A stretch of DNA of 64,000 nucleotides from assembly GCF_012927355.1 (NCBI RefSeq), contig NZ_JABBGK010000002.1, positions 826,758 to 890,757 on the forward strand, given 5' to 3'. Below the pieces are notes generated by a model. It made no database searches. It was given only the letters and a program-made list of their open reading frames with translations, and had not been told where the DNA came from. Of this stretch, positions 1 to 7,823 are shown piece after piece. Within the stretch, counting starts at the first letter, position 1. The number at the start of each line of letters is the position of its first letter. Source of the DNA: Rhizobium terricola (GTDB taxonomy: Bacteria > Pseudomonadota > Alphaproteobacteria > Rhizobiales > Rhizobiaceae). Position numbers and translations under genes: made by a program.

Positions 1-1
1 G

Positions 2-334
2 CAGGATCTTGCCCTCGCGAACGGCGTCTCGCGCCTTCACGTGGTCGCCGTCTTCGGCTCCGGTGCCGTCCTTTCCCTTGCCGCTGCTGTCGTCATCCTT
101 GCTATCATCGTCACCGGCATCGTCTTTGCCGTCGTCGCCGCCGGACCCGCTGTTGCCGGAATCGCCATCGTCGCCGCCGTCATCCGAACCACCGTCGTCG
201 GATCCGCCGTCATCCGAGTCGCTGTCGCCCGAGTCACCCTTGCCGCTGTCGGCACGCGCCACATCCGCGCGCAGAACCTCCGCGCCGCCGACAAGGGCCG
301 CGATCAGCAACAGCAGGAAATTGCGTCTATCCAT
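2..334 (-). CDS. Secreted Asp/Ser/Gly-rich protein, 3' part cut by window edge; probable PepSY-like C-terminus
   Basis: The frame opens at ATG 334 and is still open at the left edge, so the C-terminus is missing. The first 30 residues form a signal peptide (Arg-Arg, then a run of Leu/Ile/Ala, ending near ARAD). About 60 residues follow that are almost only Asp, Ser, Gly and Lys. The last visible residues, HVKARDAVREGKIL, look like the first helix of PepSY-type domains, which often read 'ARxAVxxGxILPL'. That assignment is inference from a short match. A terminator hairpin lies upstream at 421-450, so the gene is probably transcribed separately from the similar Asp-rich gene at 501-1052. The function is not known. 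Confidence 0.7.
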   Translation of the reverse strand, partial: MDRRNFLLLLIAALVGGAEVLRADVARADSGKGDSGDSDSDDGGSDDGGSDDGGDDGDSGNSGSGGDDGKDDAGDDDSKDDDSSGKGKDGTGAEDGDHVKARDAVREGKIL

Positions 335-420
335 TGTCGTCACGCTTTTCTCAGGTCCCTCCCGGACACGGACACGACCCCAGACTAGCGATTGTCTGGT
401 CGGGACGCCACCACGGCAAG

Positions 421-450
421 AAAACCCCGCCCGGGGGTGCGGGCGGGGTT
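421..450 (-). terminator. Rho-independent terminator after the Asp-rich gene at 501-1052
   Basis: A perfect 10-bp stem (AACCCCGCCC at 423-432 with GGGCGGGGTT at 441-450) is followed, reading the minus strand, by TTTTCTTG. It lies about 50 bp beyond the stop codon of the upstream minus-strand gene. Confidence 0.8.
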
Positions 451-500
451 GAAACGGCGAGCGATCCTGGCGGCTGGGCCGCGGCCGTTTCGGGGACCTC

Positions 501-1052
501 TCAGGTTGCCGGAACGATCGACACCGCGGTAACCGAACCACGCGGCGCCTTGATCTTCACTTCGGTCTGATTGTGCTCCTGCTCGATCTCGACCTTCAGC
601 CGGCGGCCGTTCTGGTCGACGGCGACCATCGTGCCGTTCTGCAAGCCTGCCAACTGGTCGTCGCTCACCACGAGACGGGTGTCGTTGTTGCGACCCTTCT
701 GGCCGTGACCGTCGTCGCTCAAGTCATCGGAGGCGTCATCGGACGAGTCGTCGGATGAATCATCGTCGGAATCGTCGTCCGAACCGTGGTCGTCGGACCC
801 ATCGTCATCCGAACCGTGGCCACCGGATCCGTGGTCGTCCGAGCCGCTGTCGTCCGAGCCGCTGTCGTCCGAGCCGCTGTCGTCGGAACCGCCGCCATGG
901 TCGTCGCCGCCACCGTCGCTGTCGGCCAAAGCCGATGACACGACGGATGCGCCGAGCGGCGCGGAAAGGGCCGCTACCAGTGCCGGTGCGATGGTCAGCG
1001 AGAAGATGGCGGCCGTGGAGACGAGCAGGTGCCTGCGCAAGATGACGAACAT
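501..1052 (-). CDS. Secreted protein with long Asp/Ser repeat linker and short C-terminal domain
   Basis: The 183-aa product starts with an export signal (about residues 1-43, ending ALADSD). Roughly 75 residues of Asp/Ser/Gly/His repeats follow, including SDDSG units encoded by a 15-bp tandem repeat. A compact 65-residue C-terminal part (from about RNNDTRLVV onward) has alternating hydrophobic residues that suggest a small beta domain. No catalytic motif is visible. The acidic linker could bind cations or hold the C-terminal domain away from the membrane, but this is a guess. It resembles the neighbouring protein at 2-334 in architecture, not in its C-terminal domain. A strong terminator follows the gene. 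Confidence 0.75.
   Translation of the reverse strand: MFVILRRHLLVSTAAIFSLTIAPALVAALSAPLGASVVSSALADSDGGGDDHGGGSDDSGSDDSGSDDSGSDDHGSGGHGSDDDGSDDHGSDDDSDDDSSDDSSDDASDDLSDDGHGQKGRNNDTRLVVSDDQLAGLQNGTMVAVDQNGRRLKVEIEQEHNQTEVKIKAPRGSVTAVSIVPAT
833..877. repeat. 15-bp in-frame tandem repeat (three perfect units)
   Basis: The unit GTCGTCCGAGCCGCT occurs at 833-847, 848-862 and 863-877, and degenerate copies extend to either side. It lies inside the Asp/Ser-rich gene and encodes SDDSG units, so copy-number change would lengthen or shorten the linker without shifting the frame. Confidence 0.85.
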
Positions 1053-1156
1053 TTTATCCTCCGATAGATGCTTCGATGAACTCTATGGGAAGACTATGCA
1101 TGCATGGCCCTGACAGGTCGCCGTGTGAAGCTGTCAGCGGATTGTCAGGAAAGGCA

Positions 1157-1181
1157 CAAAAAAGCCGCCACAAGGGCGGCT
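1157..1181 (-). terminator. Rho-independent terminator of infC
   Basis: On the minus strand the stem AGCCGCC/GGCGGCT (1175-1181 with 1163-1169) is followed by a T-run (1158-1163). It sits about 25 bp beyond the infC stop codon. This suggests infC is transcribed without rpmI-rplT behind it. Confidence 0.85.
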
Positions 1182-1204
1182 CGTTTGATGAGACCGGCGG
1201 TGGC

Positions 1205-1741
1205 TCACTTCGGAGCCAGCACCATCATCATCTGGCGGCCTTCGAGCTTCGGCTCGGCTTCGACCTTCGCAATGGCGAGCGTGTCTTCCTTGACCTGCAG
1301 CAGCAGCTTCATGCCAAGCTCCTGGTGGGCCATTTCGCGGCCGCGGAACTTGAGCGTCACCTTGACCTTGTCGCCCTCTTCGAAGAAGCGGTTCATCGCC
1401 TTCATCTTCACCTCATAGTCATGGGTGTCGATGTTGGGGCGCATCTTGATTTCCTTGACCTCAACGATCTTCTGCTTCTTGCGCGCTTCGGCCGCCTTCT
1501 TCTGGTTGGCGTATTTCAGCTTGCCAAGGTCGAGGATCTTGCAGACCGGCGGCTCGGCGTTGGGCGAAATCTCGACGAGATCGAGACCGGCCTCTTCCGC
1601 CATTTTCAGCGCCTGGTCCGTCGGCACGATACCGAGGTTCTGGCCTTCCTCATTGATAAGCTGAACCCGGGGAATCCGGATTTCCCGGTTGGAGCGCGGC
1701 CCATCCTTGACGGGGGCGTCGGCTTTGAAAGGTCTGCGAAT
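1205..1741 (-). CDS. infC: Translation initiation factor IF-3, ATT start
   Basis: IF-3 binds the 30S subunit, keeps it free of 50S, and checks the start codon and initiator tRNA. The 178-aa product has the two-domain IF-3 layout: an N-terminal domain with [17 protein letters not shown], a Lys-rich linker (about residues 70-95), and a C-terminal domain with [13 protein letters not shown], a family signature. The length matches the usual ~180 aa. I place the start at an ATT codon (1739-1741) because CAGGAG lies nine bases upstream at 1751-1756. The next upstream ATG (1777) would put this ribosome site inside the gene. E. coli infC also starts with AUU, and IF-3 represses its own translation through it, so the same control is likely here. 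A terminator follows immediately. Confidence 0.96.
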   Translation of the reverse strand: MRRPFKADAPVKDGPRSNREIRIPRVQLINEEGQNLGIVPTDQALKMAEEAGLDLVEISPNAEPPVCKILDLGKLKYANQKKAAEARKKQKIVEVKEIKMRPNIDTHDYEVKMKAMNRFFEEGDKVKVTLKFRGREMAHQELGMKLLLQVKEDTLAIAKVEAEPKLEGRQMMMVLAPK

Positions 1742-1756
1742 GGTCGTATTCTCCTG
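1739..1756 (-). promoter_or_regulatory. infC ribosome binding site and rare ATT start codon
   Basis: Reading the minus strand, CAGGAG (1756-1751) is followed by nine bases and then ATT (1741-1739), which opens the conserved IF-3 frame. The pairing of a good Shine-Dalgarno site with an ATT codon matches the known self-regulatory arrangement of infC in enterobacteria. Confidence 0.85.
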
Positions 1757-1926
1757 AACTATTGCGCATTGCCGCAACGCTTTCCGGCGCTGGTTTGGCG
1801 CGTCGCGGATATTTGGCGATTGCGGCGTTGCAAGTCAATAACACGCTTCAGATAGAAAATCACCTGCTGTCCGTCACTTCGCGAATCTGTTTAACAGGGC
1901 GGATCGAGCCCCAGGGAACCGTTCAC

Positions 1927-2742
1927 ATGTCGTCGATCCTGCCTGCCCCGCATGCCGCAACCATAACCGTCGGAGACGGGGACGCGGAGCGCGTCATTGC
2001 GACGCTGGTTCGTCCTGCCGCCGAGGCGACGCCGGCCGACGCTCCCGCCCTCGTATGGCTGGGCGGCTATCGCTCGGACATGACCGGCACCAAGGCCGTC
2101 GAAATGGATGCGCTCGCTGCCGAAAAGGGTCTCCAGGCAATCCGCCTCGACTATTCGGGCCACGGCGCATCCGGCGGCGAATTCCGTGACGGCACGATTT
2201 CCCGCTGGCTCGAGGAAGCGCTTGCGGTGATCGACCATTTTGCGCCGAAGAGCGTGGTGCTGATCGGTTCCTCGATGGGCGGATGGATTGCGCTCAGGCT
2301 CTCCCAGGAACTTGCCCGCCGCGGCACCGGCCCGCGGGTCGCCGGCATGGTGCTGATCGCACCGGCACCCGATTTCACGGCGGACCTCATCGAGCCCAAT
2401 CTCAGCGAGGCCGAACGCGCCTCGCTCGCCGAACGAGGTTACTTCGAGGAACTCTCCGAATACAGCCCCGAGCCCAACATCTTCACCCGCGCGCTCATCG
2501 AGGACGGTCGACAGAACCGGGTGCTGACCGGGATCATCGAGACGGGCTGCCCCGTTCACATCCTGCAGGGAATGGAAGATCCGGACGTTCCCTTCGCCCA
2601 CGCGCTGAAGCTCGTCGAGTTCCTACCCGTCGACGATGTGGTGCTCACCCTCGTGCGCGACGGCGACCATCGCCTGTCCCGGCCGGAAGACATCGACCGC
2701 ATGAAGGCGGCGATCCTTTCGATGGTCGGAACCGGCCTGTAG
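1927..2742 (+). CDS. Alpha/beta hydrolase (ABHD10-like serine esterase/thioesterase)
   Basis: The 271-aa protein has an alpha/beta hydrolase fold. The nucleophile elbow is GSSMGG (Ser near residue 118), the oxyanion region is WLGGYRSDMTGTK, the acid residue is probably in QGMEDPDVPF, and the catalytic His is in DGDHRLS. The pattern is close to bacterial relatives of ABHD10 (acyl-protein thioesterase-type enzymes), but the natural substrate is not known. No signal peptide is seen, so it should be cytosolic. The ATG at 1927 is chosen because the family sequence begins there; upstream residues overlap the infC leader. It is divergent from infC, with 185 bp between them. Confidence 0.88.
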   Translation: MSSILPAPHAATITVGDGDAERVIATLVRPAAEATPADAPALVWLGGYRSDMTGTKAVEMDALAAEKGLQAIRLDYSGHGASGGEFRDGTISRWLEEALAVIDHFAPKSVVLIGSSMGGWIALRLSQELARRGTGPRVAGMVLIAPAPDFTADLIEPNLSEAERASLAERGYFEELSEYSPEPNIFTRALIEDGRQNRVLTGIIETGCPVHILQGMEDPDVPFAHALKLVEFLPVDDVVLTLVRDGDHRLSRPEDIDRMKAAILSMVGTGL

Positions 2743-2811
2743 CAATTTAACCATAGTTGACAAATCACTAACGCGCAGGCGCCGTCGCAATTGACTCGAA
2801 AGCCCCTTGGA

Positions 2812-2830
2812 CATTAACGTTTTGTTAATG
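2812..2830. promoter_or_regulatory. Candidate CtrA-type operator / inverted repeat
   Basis: CATTAAC-N5-GTTAATG is a perfect inverted repeat and contains TTAA-N7-TTAA (2814-2828), the consensus for the alphaproteobacterial cell-cycle regulator CtrA. It ends 17 bp before the ATG of the BTLCP gene. A second TTAACCAT half-site-like sequence lies at about 2747-2754. Confidence 0.55.
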
Positions 2831-2847
2831 ATCTAGGGGACGAGTTC

Positions 2848-3465
2848 ATGACGAACAGTTCGCGCGCACTTGCCGTCGCGCTGGTTATGTTGGGTGTTTC
2901 AGCGCCCATGAACACGGCCATGACGGCACCGAAGCCGCAGTTTTCCATGCAGACCGGCAGCGTGACGTCGCAACCGATCGGCCATTACGAATTCTGCAAG
3001 CAGCATCATGCCGAATGCGCGATCAGGACAAAGTCGGCCGCCCTGCCACGGCTTACGCCTCACGGCTGGGACATCGTGCGAGACGTCAACAGAGACGTGA
3101 ACGCCTCGATCACCCCGATGACCGATGCCGAGGCCTTCGGTCGCGAAGAAGTCTGGAGCTATCCGGTTGATGTCGGCGATTGCGAGGACTTCGTCCTCCT
3201 GAAGCGCCAGAAGCTCATCAAGGCCGGCTTTTCCGCTGCCGACCTGCTGATCACCGTGGTGCGCAAGCCCGATGGCGAGGGTCATGCTGTTCTGACGCTG
3301 CGCAGCGCGCAGGGTGATTTCGTGCTCGACAACCTGGTCGACGACGTGAAGCTGTGGACCGACACGCCCTATACCTATCTCAAGCGCCAGGCGAGCTTCG
3401 ACACCGGCCGCTGGGTCACCATCGAGAACGGCACCACCGACGTCATGGTCGGCGCTCTCAAGTAA
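2848..3465 (+). CDS. Transglutaminase-like cysteine peptidase family (BTLCP) exported protein
   Basis: The 205-aa protein has an N-terminal export signal (about residues 1-26). Its body matches the bacterial transglutaminase-like cysteine peptidase family: Cys in VGDCEDFVLLK, His in GEGHAVLTL and Asp in FVLDNL form the expected Cys-His-Asp triad. Family members act in the periplasm, and some (LapG) cleave surface adhesins under c-di-GMP control. This shorter form is common in rhizobia with unknown target. No LapD partner is adjacent, although an EAL-domain protein is encoded at 8.8-11.6 kb. The candidate CtrA box just upstream hints at cell-cycle expression. Confidence 0.9.
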   Translation: MTNSSRALAVALVMLGVSAPMNTAMTAPKPQFSMQTGSVTSQPIGHYEFCKQHHAECAIRTKSAALPRLTPHGWDIVRDVNRDVNASITPMTDAEAFGREEVWSYPVDVGDCEDFVLLKRQKLIKAGFSAADLLITVVRKPDGEGHAVLTLRSAQGDFVLDNLVDDVKLWTDTPYTYLKRQASFDTGRWVTIENGTTDVMVGALK

Positions 3466-3481
3466 GCCGGCTATCGACCGA

Positions 3482-4675
3482 TTAGCGTTCGCCTTCCGGG
3501 CGAAGCGAGGGCATGCGGGCAAGGCCCAGCATGGCGACAAGTCCGACCGCCCCCATCGCCAGCAGGCAGCCGACGGCCGCCGCCACCCCCACCTGTTCGT
3601 TGAGGAAGACGATCGTGACGGGCGCGGCCGCCGACAGCACCATGCGAATTCCCGACAGCGTGCCCATCGTGCGGCCATAACCTGCCGTACCGAAATAATG
3701 CAGGGGCAGAACGCCGCGGATGATCGAGGTGAGGCCCTGGCCGATGCCGAAGAAGACGGCGAAGACGAGTGCAACGGCAACCGCCGGATAGAGAGCAGCA
3801 GCAAACAGCAGAGCCAGCGCCACAAACAGCGCGCCGGTGGCGATCAGGCCCGTGACCGGCGGAGAAAGCACGCCGCGACGGGCATATTCGATGAGACGTG
3901 CGGCCACCTGGGACGGACCGATGAGGCTTCCGGTGAGCGTCGCGACGGCCGCCGTGAACCCGGCATTGCCGAGCAGGACCAGCAGCGAGGCGCCCATGGC
4001 CGAGAGCACGAAGCCACCGGCAGAGAGGCTGACTGCCATCAACACCAGCTGGGGCCGCCGGCTCACGGGCTGTCGAGCGGCCGCGCCGTCGGTATCCCTT
4101 GACGCTTCGCCGACCGGTTGGCGCCGCGACGGCCACAGCAAATGCACGGGCAGTGCCAGAAGCAGGTTGAGCCCGGCGAGCACGAGATAGACCTCCCGCC
4201 AGGTCATGAGGGTCAGAAGCCATTGGATGAGCGGCCAGAACACCGTCGAGGCGAAGCCCGCCACCAGCGTGACGAGGGTGATATGGCTGCGCGCCTCCTG
4301 GCCGTGGCGCTGCGCAAGCGCTGCGAAGCCGGCGTCATACTGGACGGCGATCGACACGAATTCCGCGGCAAGCGTCACGACTGCGAACTGCCAGCCGTTC
4401 TGGACCATCGACAGCGCGGCAAGGGCAAGGGCCGCCAGAAGCGAACCGCTGACGAGGACCGGTCGCGCGCCGAACCGGTCGATCAGTCGCCCGATGATGG
4501 GTGCAGAGACCGCGCCGCCGAGCAGACCGATCGAGAAGACCGCGAAGACAAAGCTCTGCGACCAGCCGAAATCGCGGGCGATCTCGGGTGCAAGGATCGA
4601 AAAGGAGTAGTAGAGCGTGCCGTAACCGACGGTCATCGACACGCCCATGCCGAGCGTGGCCGGGGAGATTTGCAT
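3482..4675 (-). CDS. MFS transporter
   Basis: The 397-aa protein has about twelve hydrophobic segments in two halves. The loop between helices 2 and 3 holds GRLIDRFGARPVL, the usual major facilitator signature. The central loop (about residues 185-205) is hydrophilic. Similarity to monocarboxylate/CynX-like carriers is possible, but the substrate cannot be read from the sequence. The gene ends 17 bp from the convergent BTLCP gene and lies downstream of mbfA in the same direction, with only a 43-bp gap. It could therefore be read through from the Irr-controlled mbfA promoter. Confidence 0.88.
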   Translation of the reverse strand: MQISPATLGMGVSMTVGYGTLYYSFSILAPEIARDFGWSQSFVFAVFSIGLLGGAVSAPIIGRLIDRFGARPVLVSGSLLAALALAALSMVQNGWQFAVVTLAAEFVSIAVQYDAGFAALAQRHGQEARSHITLVTLVAGFASTVFWPLIQWLLTLMTWREVYLVLAGLNLLLALPVHLLWPSRRQPVGEASRDTDGAAARQPVSRRPQLVLMAVSLSAGGFVLSAMGASLLVLLGNAGFTAAVATLTGSLIGPSQVAARLIEYARRGVLSPPVTGLIATGALFVALALLFAAALYPAVAVALVFAVFFGIGQGLTSIIRGVLPLHYFGTAGYGRTMGTLSGIRMVLSAAAPVTIVFLNEQVGVAAAVGCLLAMGAVGLVAMLGLARMPSLRPEGER

Positions 4676-4718
4676 GACGAGGCGCTACGCTATTCGCATT
4701 GCACCGATGTGACAATCC

Positions 4719-5702
4719 TCAACCGTTGCCGATCAGGATGCCGGCTGCGAGCACGAGCGAACCGCCGAGCACGACCTGCATGGCCGCCCTGAGGAACGGC
4801 GTCTCCATGTACTTGTTCTGGATGAAGGCGATGGCCCAGAGCTCGACGAAGACGATCACGCTGGCGGTCGCCGTGGCCGTCCAGAAATGCGGAATGAGAT
4901 AGGGCAGTGCATGACCCAGGCCGCCGAGCGCCGTCATGATGCCGGAAGCGAGGCCGCGCTTGATCGGCGAACCGCGCCCGGACAGTTTTCCGTCGTCGTG
5001 GGCGGCCTCGGTGAAACCCATCGAGATACCAGCACCGACGGAGGCGGAGAGGCCGACCAGGAAGGTCTGCCAGGTGTCGCCCGTCGCAAAGGCGGCCGCG
5101 AAGATCGGCGCGAGCGTCGAGACCGATCCGTCCATCAGGCCGGCAAGCCCCGGCTGCACATAGGTCAGGACGAACTGGCGGCGGGCGGTCTCGTTTTCTT
5201 CGACCTTCACATCTTCCGGCGTGTGACGCTCGCCGAGCATCGAGGCGATTTCCTCGTGCCCCTGCTCCGCCAGCGCGAGATCGCCCAGCAGCTTGCGGGT
5301 CGAGGCGTCGGAGGTGCGGCTTGCGGCCTCGGTGTAGAAGCGATAGGCGCCCTGTTCCATGGCCTCGGCCTCGGCGCGGATCTGGTCGAGGCTCTGGCTG
5401 GCCCTGAGCCAGTCCGGCTTGCGGTCGTAGAAGCCGCGCACATGTTCGCGCCGGATCAGCGGGATCCGTTCGCCGAAGCGCTGGCGATGCAGTTCGATCA
5501 GCTGGTTGCGGTGTGTATGCTCCACTTCCGCCATGTCCTCGAAGACCTTTGCCGACTGCGGATACTGACCGCGAAGCTGGTCAGCATAGGCAAGGTAGAT
5601 CCGCGCGTCATCCTCTTCGGAGGAAATGGCAAGCGCCAGGACCTCCTGGTCGCTGAGGCTCGAGAAGGAACGTTTGGAGGAGGAAAACAGGCGGGCGAGC
5701 AT
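4719..5702 (-). CDS. mbfA: Membrane-bound ferritin MbfA, iron exporter
   Basis: The 327-aa product fuses an N-terminal ferritin-like (erythrin/rubrerythrin) domain (about residues 15-165, with ExxH motifs such as EVEHTH and EQGHEE) to a C-terminal VIT1/CCC1-type membrane domain with about five helices (MDGSVSTLAPIFAAAFA). This is the architecture of MbfA, shown in Bradyrhizobium and Agrobacterium to export iron from the inner membrane and protect against iron and peroxide. The ATG at 5702 is chosen because upstream codons run across a 17-bp Irr-type box at 5719-5735. Irr represses mbfA when iron is low, so the gene should be switched on in high iron. Confidence 0.95.
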   Translation of the reverse strand: MLARLFSSSKRSFSSLSDQEVLALAISSEEDDARIYLAYADQLRGQYPQSAKVFEDMAEVEHTHRNQLIELHRQRFGERIPLIRREHVRGFYDRKPDWLRASQSLDQIRAEAEAMEQGAYRFYTEAASRTSDASTRKLLGDLALAEQGHEEIASMLGERHTPEDVKVEENETARRQFVLTYVQPGLAGLMDGSVSTLAPIFAAAFATGDTWQTFLVGLSASVGAGISMGFTEAAHDDGKLSGRGSPIKRGLASGIMTALGGLGHALPYLIPHFWTATATASVIVFVELWAIAFIQNKYMETPFLRAAMQVVLGGSLVLAAGILIGNG

Positions 5703-5718
5703 GACTTGGCTTTCGTTC

Positions 5719-5735
5719 TTTATAATAATTCTAAA
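5719..5735. promoter_or_regulatory. Irr box (ICE motif) controlling mbfA
   Basis: TTTATAATAATTCTAAA (plus strand) is an imperfect palindrome with half-sites TTTATAA and TTCTAAA. It fits the iron control element recognised by Irr in rhizobia and lies 16 bp upstream of the mbfA start. Confidence 0.8.
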
Positions 5736-5900
5736 CTTATTCTGCCGCGAGAGACCCGTCAAGACAAGCGCGACCCTTCGCCTCACGGAGCGAATTCGCG
5801 ACGCCCGAATGCGACCTTGGGTCTCGGGCTTCAGGTTTGACGTGGCCGGTTCAATCGGCGAAAAGCAGGGCCAAGCTCCCAATCGAAGCAGGAGACAGCG

Positions 5901-6368
5901 ATGCAAGACGATCTCGTGGCGCGTGCCGCCCACCGCGCCGACATCACGGCGCGGGCCGAAGCGCAGATGGCTGCGTTGGGCGTCGATCAGGCCTTCATCG
6001 ACAGGCTGGTCGAGACCTTCTACGGCCGGATCCATTCCCACGAGCGGCTCGGCCCGGTGTTCGAGGCCCGGCTTTCCGGGCGCTGGCCGGAGCATCTTGC
6101 CAAGATGAAGGCCTTCTGGGGCTCCGTCGCCTTCAAGAACGGCGCCTATGGCGGCAAGCCCGTGCAGGCCCATCAAGGCGTCGAAGGCATGCAGGAGAGG
6201 CTCTTCATCGAGTGGCTGGCCCTCTTCCGCCAGACGCTGTCCGATCTCGGCGCCAATGCGGAAGCCGAGGCCTGGTTCATGGCGACCGCCGAGCGCATCG
6301 CACGCAGCCTGGTGCTCGCGCTGTTCTACAATCCGGCGCTCGACGATCCGGCTCGCCGCACCAGTTGA
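5901..6368 (+). CDS. Group III truncated haemoglobin
   Basis: The 155-aa protein carries the group III truncated globin pattern: VETFYGRIHSHERLGPVFEARL, then RWPEHLAKMKAFWGSVAF, and the proximal-His region KPVQAHQGV. Members bind haem and O2 or NO. Their role in rhizobia is thought to be nitrosative or oxidative protection, but this is not proven for this protein. A good ribosome site (AGGAGA) lies 5 bp before ATG. The gene is divergent from mbfA, so an iron store/exporter and a haem protein share the 198-bp region that holds the Irr box. Whether Irr also affects this gene cannot be decided from sequence. Confidence 0.93.
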   Translation: MQDDLVARAAHRADITARAEAQMAALGVDQAFIDRLVETFYGRIHSHERLGPVFEARLSGRWPEHLAKMKAFWGSVAFKNGAYGGKPVQAHQGVEGMQERLFIEWLALFRQTLSDLGANAEAEAWFMATAERIARSLVLALFYNPALDDPARRTS

Positions 6369-6543
6369 TACACGACCGCGCATCTTTCTCACCGAATGGG
6401 CTTCGGCTGCGAAATTTTGCGTATCTCCGGCGCACCTTGCGCGCAATTCTCGCGACTTTCGGGCTTGCATGAGCGGCCTGCGATGATAAGACCGCGCCCG
6501 GAGGGGGAGGATAATCCATAAGAAACAACCAAGGCCAAGAATC

Positions 6544-7650
6544 ATGAACCGCCGTAAATTCTTCCAGCAGGCCGGCGCCGCCGGTTTGGGTGCAGCTGCC
6601 TCCATGTCGCTTGCCGCGCCCGCGATCGCCCAGGAAAACCCCAAGCTCAACTGGCGCCTCACCTCCTCCTTCCCGAAGAGCCTCGACATCATCTTCGGCG
6701 CGGCCACCGACATCGCCACCAGCGTTTCGGAAGCGACCGGCGGCAACTTCACCATCACGCCCTTCGCCGCCGGCGAGATCATCCCGCCGCTGCAGGCCGC
6801 CGACGCGGTTGCTGCCGGCACGGTCGAAATGGCGCATACCTGCTGCTACTACTATATCGGCAAGGATCCGGCGTTTGCCCTCGGCACGGCGATCCCGTTC
6901 GGCCTCAACGCCCGCATGACCAATGCCTGGTTCACCGCCGGCGGCGGCAACGAACTGCTCAACGAATTCCTCGCCGGCCACAAGCTGTATGCCCTGCCGG
7001 CCGGTAATACCGGTGCCCAGATGGGCGGCTGGTACCGTAAGGAAATCAAGACGATCGACGACCTCAAGGGTCTCAAGATGCGCATTGCGGGCCTCGCCGG
7101 CGAAGTGATGAGCAAGGTCGGTGTCACGCCACAACAGATCGCAGGCTCCGATGTCTACGCCTCCCTGGAGAAGGGCACGATCGACGCCACAGAATTCGTC
7201 GGCCCTTATGACGACTTCAAGCTCGGCTTCTACAAGGTGGCCAAGTACTACTACTACCCGGCCTGGTGGGAAGGTGGCCCGGCCGTCCATGCCTTCTTCA
7301 ATTCGGACAAGTTCAACGAACTGCCGAAGAACTATCAGCGCATCCTGACGGACGCCTGCGCGGCGGCAAATGCCCGCATGCTGGCCCGCTACGACGCATC
7401 CAATGCTGCTGCCCTTCGCCAGCTGGTCGCCCAGGGCACGGAATTGCGCGCCTTCGGTTCCGACATTCTCGATGTCTGCCATGCGGCCGCGCTCGAAACC
7501 TATGCGGACCTCAGCGCCAAGAACGACAACTTCAAGAAGCTCTACGAGAGCCAGCTGGCGTTCAAGAAGGACGCCTACCTCTGGGCCCAGGTCGCCGAAT
7601 ACGGCTTCGACACCTACATGATGATCCAGCAGCGCCAGGGTAAGCTCTGA
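6544..7650 (+). CDS. TRAP transporter substrate-binding protein (DctP family), Tat-type signal
   Basis: The 368-aa protein starts with NRRKFFQQ, a twin-arginine motif, and a hydrophobic segment ending APAIAQ, so export by Tat is likely. The mature part has the DctP/TakP fold signatures: LTSSFPKSLDIIFGAA, the selectivity region GGWYRKEIKTIDDLKGLKMRIAGLAGEV, and ATEFVGPYDD. Close family members bind 2-oxo acids or other organic anions in the periplasm. The membrane partners DctQ and DctM are not nearby, so this is an orphan binding protein or works with a transporter encoded elsewhere. A strong terminator follows. Confidence 0.93.
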   Translation: MNRRKFFQQAGAAGLGAAASMSLAAPAIAQENPKLNWRLTSSFPKSLDIIFGAATDIATSVSEATGGNFTITPFAAGEIIPPLQAADAVAAGTVEMAHTCCYYYIGKDPAFALGTAIPFGLNARMTNAWFTAGGGNELLNEFLAGHKLYALPAGNTGAQMGGWYRKEIKTIDDLKGLKMRIAGLAGEVMSKVGVTPQQIAGSDVYASLEKGTIDATEFVGPYDDFKLGFYKVAKYYYYPAWWEGGPAVHAFFNSDKFNELPKNYQRILTDACAAANARMLARYDASNAAALRQLVAQGTELRAFGSDILDVCHAAALETYADLSAKNDNFKKLYESQLAFKKDAYLWAQVAEYGFDTYMMIQQRQGKL

Positions 7651-7676
7651 TCGCTCTCGGGATCGGCTTCCAAAAC

Positions 7677-7711
7677 GCCCCGGGCAGCTCAGTCAGCCCG
7701 GGGCATTTTTT
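7677..7711 (+). terminator. Rho-independent terminator of the TRAP binding protein gene
   Basis: GCCCCGGGC (7677-7685) pairs with GCCCGGGGC (7696-7704) and is followed by ATTTTTT, 26 bp after the stop codon. Confidence 0.9.
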
Positions 7712-7823
7712 CTGCCCGGAAGGGTCTCGCAGGGAGGACGCGGTTTCGTCGCTCCGCCTATGTTAGGCTTTTTTTATATTGAATATTCTATGCTCGACAG
7801 AACCGAAATGCCGGAGTTTTGTC

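Noticed and set aside
833..877. Short spaced repeats as a CRISPR array
   Set aside because: Units are tandem without spacers and encode an in-frame Asp/Ser linker.
4719..6821. Extension of the mbfA frame to 700 codons
   Set aside because: The extra 373 codons cross the Irr box and run antisense to the globin gene; MbfA starts at 5702.
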